The notes beneath the pieces are model-generated. The model worked only from the letters and a program-made list of their open reading frames with translations, ran no database searches and was not told the DNA's origin. A DNA stretch of 52,083 nt from Candolleomyces eurysporus (lineage: Eukaryota; Basidiomycota; Agaricomycetes; Agaricales; Psathyrellaceae), in the NCBI GenBank assembly GCA_027579435.1, contig JANBPK010000968.1, forward strand, positions 1-52,083, in the 5' to 3' direction. Below, in pieces: positions 45,570-52,083 of this stretch (positions within the stretch are counted from its first letter, which is position 1; every line of letters starts with the position of its first letter). Position numbers and translations under genes: made by a program.

Positions 45570-46084
45570 GATGGTTCAGCGAAGTTGCTCAGGGAGGTCG
45601 GTCTGGCCCGCTGAGGTGGGTGGGCTGGCAGGTTCCTTAGTTGGGGTAGACGGAGCGTCTGGTTTGTAACTTTTATATAGCTAGGAGAGGCGGGTATAGC
45701 CGAGAAGATTGTTTACAATGCGAACTAATTGGCAAACAGAGTGTCTCCTTGCTGTGCTACGACCCTGTATTCTAGAACGAGCCCTCAGTAATCGTATCCG
45801 ACGACGAGTGCTCTTCAAAGCTACTTCAAAAACGATGCACTGGAAGATTATTGCAGGTTGAGGATGAAACGCGCCATTGAAAGGGCTTCAGACGCGTCTG
45901 TGCGAACCGAAAGACGGAGTTCAAAAATGCTGGCGCGTCACACAACCAAAGCTCCTAAAATCTATTCTTGATTTTATACGCTATACCGCGTCTCCTCATT
46001 CTTGCTTCTCCGGCTGCTTGGGTTTTCCAGCAGTCTTTGCCTCATCCAAAGCCCCCAAAATCCGCCAATAAACCCTAGTTTATA
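45570..46084. promoter_or_regulatory. Divergent promoter region between TPR copy 2 and SNU114
   Basis: About 515 nt between head-to-head genes. The left 290 nt are the duplicated TPR promoter; the rest leads into the SNU114 ATG at 46085. No ORF is supported. Confidence 0.5.
45671..45679 (-). promoter_or_regulatory. TATA box of TPR copy 2
   Basis: Minus-strand TATATAAAA about 102-110 nt upstream of the ATG at 45569. Confidence 0.55.
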
Positions 46085-49000
46085 ATGGCCTCGTTCGAAG
46101 ATTACGACGAATTTGGAAACTATATTGGCGCCGGCCTGGATTCAGACGATGAGGATGAAGAGGTCCCGCAGAACCAGTTCCTCAGGGAGACAGGCCCGTC
46201 TCAAGCAGCACCGCTAGAAGGATATGAGGACGATACGATGCGAGAGGTGGAAGAGGAGGGTGCTATGGACGTAGATGGTGAGCGTATTGCCTGCCGGGCG
46301 TATCTCAATAACTCATTCACAGAGATCCAGAGCCTCCAACGCAGAGCGCGCTTATTCTTCACGAGGACAAGCAATACTATCCTTCTGCATCGGACGTGTA
46401 TGGAGAAGGTGTAGAAACGCTGGTTCAGGAAGAGGACGCGCAACCACTTTCGGAGCCGATTGTTGCTCCAGTCAAAGTGCGCAAATGGACGGTCGAGGAG
46501 AAGGATATGCCAGAGACGCGTTTTGACAAGGGGTATGTTTTATTCTTGATATATCTACTGTTTCTCTCTAACCATCGGGCTAGGTTCTTACTCAACATGA
46601 CCGGTTTCCCTGAAATGATTCGCAACGTTGCCGTTGTTGGTCACTTGCACCATGGCAAAACGGCTCTCTTGGATATGCTCGTTTATGAAACCCATAAACT
46701 CGTTTGGGACGCCGACAAGCCGGTAAGTACATCCTACTCAGCTTTTTCTTACCCTCTTTTGAAAGCCTTGGTACAGATTCGATACACCGACACTCACGTT
46801 CTTTCGCGTGCACGAGATATCTCTATCAAGTCCCAACCAATATCCCTCGTTCTCTCAACAACCGCTGGAAAATCTCATCTCATTCATTTCATCGATACTC
46901 CCGGTCATGTCAACTTTGCAGACGAGGTTGCCGCGTCGATTCGGTTGGTGGACGGGATTGTTCTCGTTGTCGACGTGGTGGAGGGAGTGAGTCATGGTTT
47001 CTCTCTTTTTTTGGTCTTCTCTGATGTTCTCCATCTTAGCTTATGGTTGGCGCAGAGATGATCCTGCGACACGCTATCCAAGAGGGTGTGAAAGTCACTC
47101 TCGTGGTTAACAAAATTGACAGACTCATTCTTGAGTTGCGAATCAAGCCCACGGACGCCTACTACAAAATCAAACACACTATTGAAGAAGTCAATACCTT
47201 CATTAGGTAAGTCTCGCGTACTTCCTTCGCCCTCTCTGTCTAAACCAGTGCAAATAGTGGAATTGACCCAGACCCAGAGCTGAGGTTGAGTCCTGAGCGA
47301 GGGAATGTCGCATTTGCGAGTACGGATATGTGCTATTGCTTCACGTTGGAGTCCTTTGCGACAATGTACGCGAGTACATATGGTATACCGTTTCGTGCGC
47401 TCGAGTGGGTGAACGTCGTTGACGAGTCTTGCAGGTGCTTTCGACGTGAAGTCCTTCGCCGATCGTCTATGGGGAGACATTTATACCTACAAGGACAACG
47501 GCAAACTCAAGTTCACTCGTAAGGCAGAAGACCCCGAAGCAGAGCGAACCTTTGTCAAATTCATTTTGACCCCATTGTACAAGATTTACAGCCATGTGCT
47601 GAGTGAAGACGCCGATGACCTCAAAGAAACGCTTCGCTCGCTCGGTATCACATTGAGAACTGTACTGTACAAGATGGATACCCGACCTCTTTTGAAGGTG
47701 GTGTTGGATCAATTCTTTGGACCTGCTACTGGACTCGTCGATATCATTGTCAATCATATCCCGTCGCCCGTCGAAAACAATGCTGACAAGGTGAGTGCGA
47801 TCGCATGCCCCTTGTTTCCAGTTCATTGACAAGAGTTTTCAGGTTCAAGTAACGTATACTGGCCCCCAGACTTCTGAGCTCGTCTCGCGCATGAATGAGT
47901 GCGATCCTGAAGGTCCCTTGATGGTGCAAGTTTCGAAGCTGTACCATACCACCGACGCGCAGTCTTTCAGGGCGTTTGGCCGTATCATCAGTGGGAAGTT
48001 GAGGAAGGGGCAGGAGTTGAAGGTACTCGGCGAGGGCTATTCACCAGAGGACGAGGAAGACATGATGGCGGCAACTGTTGAAGACATCTGGTTCAGCGAG
48101 GCGAGGTGAGCAGGCCCCTGTTGTGTCTTTTTCGTCGACTCATTTGTTGCAGATATTTCATCCCGACGGACGAAGTTCCAGCAGGAAACCTTGTCTTGAT
48201 TGGAGGGGTCGACGCTTCGATATCCAAGACCGCCACACTTACTGCGGCCAACATTGACGACGATCTCTACACATTCCGACCAATCAAACACTATACCGAA
48301 TCAGTGTTGAAAATCGCAATCGAACCTATCGCACCTTCGGAGCTGCCCAAGATGCTTGCTGGCCTTCGAAGTATCAACAAGTCATATCCCTTGGTCTCCA
48401 CCAAAGTCGAAGAAAGTGGTGAACATGTCCTCATTGGAACTGGAGAATTGTACCTGGACAGCGTTATGCACGACTTGCGAAAGCTTTTCTCGGAAATTGA
48501 GATCAAGGTGTCGGATCCAGTGGTCAAGTTCTGCGAAACCGTTCTCGAAACCAGCGCACTCAAATGTTACGCGGATACGCCGAACAAGAAGTAAGCCCGT
48601 TTCTTATGACGTATTTTCNTTTTACGCGTCCTTTTAACTTTATGTCCGTAGGAACAAGATCACTATGATCGCAGAACCACTGGAGCGAGGTATTGCCGAG
48701 GACATCGAACGCGGACGTGTCAACATGAGAATGACTGCGAAGGAGCGGGGCAAGTTCTTCGAGGAGAAATATCAGTGGGATTTGCTTGCTTCACGCTCAA
48801 TATGGGCGTTTGGTCCGGATGTTAGTGGGCCGAATATTCTCCTCGACGACACACTTCCTTCCCAGGTGTGTATTCGTGGTCTCAGGGGTTCGTTTCTCCA
48901 TTCACCGGCACTCACCCATCCTATATAGATTGATAAGAAGCTATTGGGCACTGTCAAAGAACATATCAAGCAGGGATTCCAGTGGGGCGCACGTGAAGGT

Positions 49001-49818
49001 CCTCTTTGCGACGAACGTGAGTGGAGGTAGTTTTTGATGCGCCGTGCCTGGCTGATAATGGCATACTACACTAGCTATGCGAAATGTGAAATTCAGGCTC
49101 CTCGACGCCACCCTGGCTCCAGAACCTATCTTCCGTGGAGGAGGACAGATCGTGCCTACTGCCCGTCGTGTCTGCTATTCGTCTTTCCTGATGGTGAGTT
49201 GTCATGTCTTTCCCAAATGAACTCCATCATGTGTTCTAACGAGAAGCGCAGGCTACGCCACGGCTAATGGAGCCTGTGTATTACGTCGAGGTGCAGGCGC
49301 CGTCAGACTGCATTTCGGCAGTCTACACGGTGTTGGCTCGGCGTCGTGGCCACGTAACACAGGACATACCGAAGGCTGGGTCGCCGTTATACACGGTGAA
49401 GGCATTGATTCCTGTCATAGACGCGAACGGGTTTGAAACAGATCTGAGAACTGCGACCCAGGGTCAAGCGTTCTGCCTCCAGGTCTTCGACCACTGGTCT
49501 GTCGTTCCAGGTGGGAAAAAATGGACTGCGTTCTCCGGAGATATTGTGTCCGACTAACATTGGGGAACTCTTCGTAGGTGATCCCACGGACGCGACCATC
49601 AAGCTTCGGCCACTGGAACCTGCGTCTGGTCAGGCTCTGGCACGCGACCTTGTGCTTAAAACTCGGCGAAGAAAGGGACTGGGAGACCAGATCGCTGTGT
49701 CCAAGTATCTGGACGACGAGTTTGTGGTATGTCTTTCCTGGGCTCTGTGCTGCGCAAGATGCTGACGCCGTCGCTAGCTTGCGCTTTCCGCGTCTGGACA
49801 TGCTGACCTGCTGGGATG
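46085..49818 (+). CDS. SNU114: U5 snRNP GTPase Snu114 (EFTUD2)
   Basis: Fifteen exons: 46085-46277, 46331-46532, 46584-46722, 46777-46986, 47040-47206, 47257-47381, 47435-47790, 47843-48105, 48153-48590, 48652-48865, 48929-49016, about 49074-49192, 49252-49510, 49578-49726 and 49777-49818; 2964 nt and 987 residues, close to the human length. The acidic N-terminus [15 protein letters not shown] and [17 protein letters not shown] are hallmarks. GTPase motifs: GHLHHGKT (about 151-158), [11 protein letters not shown] and NKIDR. EF-2-like domains II-V follow, with [15 protein letters not shown] and [13 protein letters not shown], ending in DLLG. Snu114 controls Brr2 helicase during spliceosome activation and disassembly. 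EF-2 itself is excluded by the acidic leader and by the sequence GHLHHGKT. The second acceptor (after 46330) is the only one that restores the conserved [13 protein letters not shown] region. Confidence 0.95.
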
Positions 49819-50015
49819 AGGGCGTTTGTAATCGGTAGATAGAGGACGTCTGTCGAATGGAGATAATAATATTCCGAGTTTCACGTGACCATGGGAGCGA
49901 TACGTCTGCCAGAAGAATGCCACGTATGCGTGTCAGGGATGACGGGGTATTTAGGATTTGTGCAGGATTTACAGCTCTTCATCTCATTCTCCCTCGTTCT
50001 GGTCCTTCGTTTACA
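49819..50015. other. Short intergenic region before calnexin
   Basis: About 200 nt holding the SNU114 3' flank and calnexin promoter. CACGTGA near 49881 contains an E-box-like core; relevance is unknown. Confidence 0.4.
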
Positions 50016-51992
50016 ATGCGAAGCGTAACGCTCTCTGCTGCCCTCGTCGTCGCCGCCTCTGGCGCGTTGGCCAACACCGACGCCCCAAAGCCCACCTTCG
50101 CTGTACGTCATATGCCTCCCCGCCGTCCCCGACAATGCGTTCTAACCCCAGGTCCATCGTATAGCGTACCGCTGTCAAGGCACCCTTCCTTGAACAGTTC
50201 ACGGATGACTGGTCGACCCGGTGGACGCCTTCTGAGGCAACGAAGAAGACCCCCGTCGGCGGCGAGACTTTCAGCTATGTCGGTCAATGGTCGGTCGAAG
50301 ACCCTTCGAGCTCCTTCGTTGAGGGCGACAAGGGTCTCGTTGCGAAGAGCAAGGCCGCCCACCACGCTATCTCTGCACCCTTTGCCAAGCCTATCGACTT
50401 CAAGAAGCAGCCCTTGGTTGTTCAATACGAAGTGAAGTACCAGAAGGGCGGTAACTGCGGTGGTGGCTACCTCAAGCTCCTCGAAGATGGTTTCCAGACT
50501 TCCGGCAAGGAATTCTCGGACACGACACCTTGGGTTGTCATGTTCGGTCCCGATCTTACCTGCCCTGGTACCAAGGTATGCGTGGTATGCCTGCTTCGCC
50601 CAGACCCTTTCTGACCCTTGGCGGTGTAGGTGCACTTCATTGTTCGCCACAAGAGCCCCAAGACCGGCGCTGTTGAGGAGAAGCACCTCAAGCTTGCTCC
50701 TCATCCTTCCATTGAGAAGTTGACGAACCTCTATACCCTCGTTCTCCAGTGAGTATGCTTGCCGTTGTGGTTTGGCGAGAGTCGGCGCTTATGAGCGTTC
50801 ATAGCCCCAACAACACCTACAACGTCTTGGTTAACGGCCAGACTGAGAAGACTGGTTCCCTTCTCGAGGACTTCGAGCCTCCCTTCAACCCACCCAAGGA
50901 AATCGACGATCCCACCGACTCCAAGCCTGATGACTGGGTTGACGAGGAGAAGATTCCTGACCCTGAGGCCAAGAAGGTATGTCACTTGTAAAGCTGGCCA
51001 GTATATGTTGCTTAACGGAAGGAAAGCCTGAGGAATGGGATGAGGACGCACCCTACGAAATCAAGGACGAGGAAGCCGTCAAGCCCGAGGGCTGGTTGGA
51101 CAATGAGGCACCCACTGTCCCTGACCCCGGTTAGTTGCTTTGTTACCGTCGCAATTGGTAGTCCTTCCTGACACCTCTTCTAGATGCCACCAAGCCTGAG
51201 GAATGGGACGATGAGGAAGACGGTGAATGGGTCGCCCCCACTGTTCCCAACCCCAAGTGCAAGGAAGCTCCTGGATGCGGTGAATGGGAACGTCCCTGGA
51301 AGGTCAACCCTCTCTGGCGTGGCAAGTGGGCTGCTCCTCTCATCGACAACCCTGCATACAAGGGCGAGTGGAAGCCCGCCAAGATTGCCAACCCCGACTT
51401 CTTCGAGGACAAGGTCCCCGTCAAGACCCTCCCCAAGATTGGTGGTGTCGGAATCGAGCTCTGGACCATGACCGAGGACATCCTGTTCGACAACATCTAC
51501 ATCGGTCACTCCGTCGATGACGCCAAGAAGCTTGCCGCTGAGACCTTCGAGGTCAAGAAGCCCCTCGAGGTTGCCGCTGACAAGCCTGCCGAAGACGAGA
51601 AGGACGAAGACGACAAGGTTTCCTTCAGGGAAGACCCCATTGAGTGGATCCGCTCCAACCTCTTCGACTTCATCGATATCGCCAAGTCCAACCCTGTCGA
51701 GGCCTTCCAGACACAGCCTGAAGTTGGTGCTATCCTCGTTGGTCTCATTTTCACTCTTTTCGGTATGATTGGTGCTCTCTTCGGCCTCGTCGGCGGTGCT
51801 TCCAAGCCTGTCATTACCAAGGTATGTGATTGACTAAATCACTCGTGAACGCAACGGCTAACCCATTTACTCTAGTCTGCCAAGAAGACCGACGCTGTGA
51901 CTCCCGACGACAAGAAGAAGACCGAGACTGCTCCCGTCGCTCCCGCTGGCGAGACCAAGAAGGAAGAGGAGAAGGTCAAGAAGCGCAAGTAA
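50016..51992 (+). CDS. Calnexin, ER lectin chaperone
   Basis: Seven exons: 50016-50102, 50165-50575, 50630-50748, 50805-50976, 51027-51129, 51184-51821 and 51876-51992; 1647 nt and 548 residues. A signal peptide ([19 protein letters not shown]) leads into the lectin domain, with the family pair [12 protein letters not shown] and LTCPGTK supplying the conserved disulphide cysteines. The proline-rich P-domain shows tandem motif 1 ([31 protein letters not shown]) and motif 2 ([22 protein letters not shown]) repeats. Then [11 protein letters not shown], one TM segment near residues 480-503 and a cytosolic tail with acidic and basic residues ending KKRK. It folds monoglucosylated glycoproteins in the ER membrane. 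The TM segment separates it from soluble calreticulin. All splice sites are canonical and the frame is clean. Confidence 0.95.
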
Positions 51993-52083
51993 ATTCGCTT
52001 TGGGCTGACTTTTCCTTAAATCTGAGCTGGCCGAGAGTGGTGGTTGTTGTCCCTATCCTTATTCCGAATTACATCGCGCGACT
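51993..52083 (+). other. Calnexin 3' flank
   Basis: About 90 nt after the calnexin stop up to the window edge, presumably 3' UTR. Nothing else is visible. Confidence 0.5.

Larger units (their letters stand above)
43228..45860. repeat. Tandem duplication unit B (TPR gene plus flanks)
   Basis: Same orientation as 40112-42805. Coding, intron positions and about 290 nt of promoter are alignable by eye, including TCCTTAGTTGGGGT and AATTGGCAAACAGAGT. Confidence 0.75.

Noticed and set aside
1..52083. Transposable elements or CRISPR arrays
   Set aside because: No reverse transcriptase, transposase, terminal repeats or regularly spaced repeats were found; the direct repeats are gene duplications.

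Overview
The window is nuclear DNA of a filamentous basidiomycete, most likely an agaricomycete. Genes lie close together on both strands and are cut by many short GT-AG introns (about 45-70 nt). Several family signatures are typical of mushrooms: a mushroom-type beta-trefoil lectin, tandem F-box-like genes and small PAH-domain proteins. I cannot name the genus. The assembly contains many single N bases. At least three of them behave as surplus bases inside otherwise intact reading frames.

Layout. 1-1150: end of a low-complexity gene of unknown function. 1515-5412: a tandem duplication of a zinc-less MDR oxidoreductase gene, minus strand, with its flanks. 5461-5542: an intron-containing tRNA-Trp. 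5887-7121: a Ctr copper transporter. 7429-11874: an Ark1/Prk1-type endocytic kinase. 12338-13813: a 3-hydroxyisobutyrate-dehydrogenase-like enzyme. 14306-14756: a decayed PAH gene, followed at 15197-15953 by an intact two-PAH mini-SIN3 gene. 16084-18559: a SYO1/HEATR3-like ribosomal-protein chaperone. 19254-21227: a single-pass membrane protein with four PSAP motifs in its tail. 21597-26218: full-length SIN3. 27335-30462: the biotin-bearing subunit of methylcrotonoyl-CoA carboxylase. 30550-32028: a Dus2-type tRNA dihydrouridine synthase. 32205-38342: three tandem F-box/LRR-like genes. 39377-40005: a ricin-B-like lectin. 40252-45569: two tandem TPR genes with a chaperone-clamp signature. 46085-49818: the U5 snRNP GTPase Snu114. 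50016-51992: calnexin.

How it fits together. Conserved, probably single-copy housekeeping genes (SIN3, SNU114, calnexin, SYO1, DUS2, MCC-alpha, tRNA-Trp) alternate with recent local duplicates (MDR x2, PAH mini-genes x2, F-box x3, TPR x2). No operon-like pathway is evident.

Most notable finding. The mini-SIN3 gene 6 kb from SIN3 keeps only PAH1 and PAH2, but shares the inter-PAH linker and both intron positions and phases with SIN3. It therefore looks like a truncated duplicate of the co-repressor's 5' half that could compete for PAH ligands without recruiting a deacetylase. Exon coordinates were worked out by hand from splice signals, reading frame and paralogue comparison; a few may be off by 1-2 nt.
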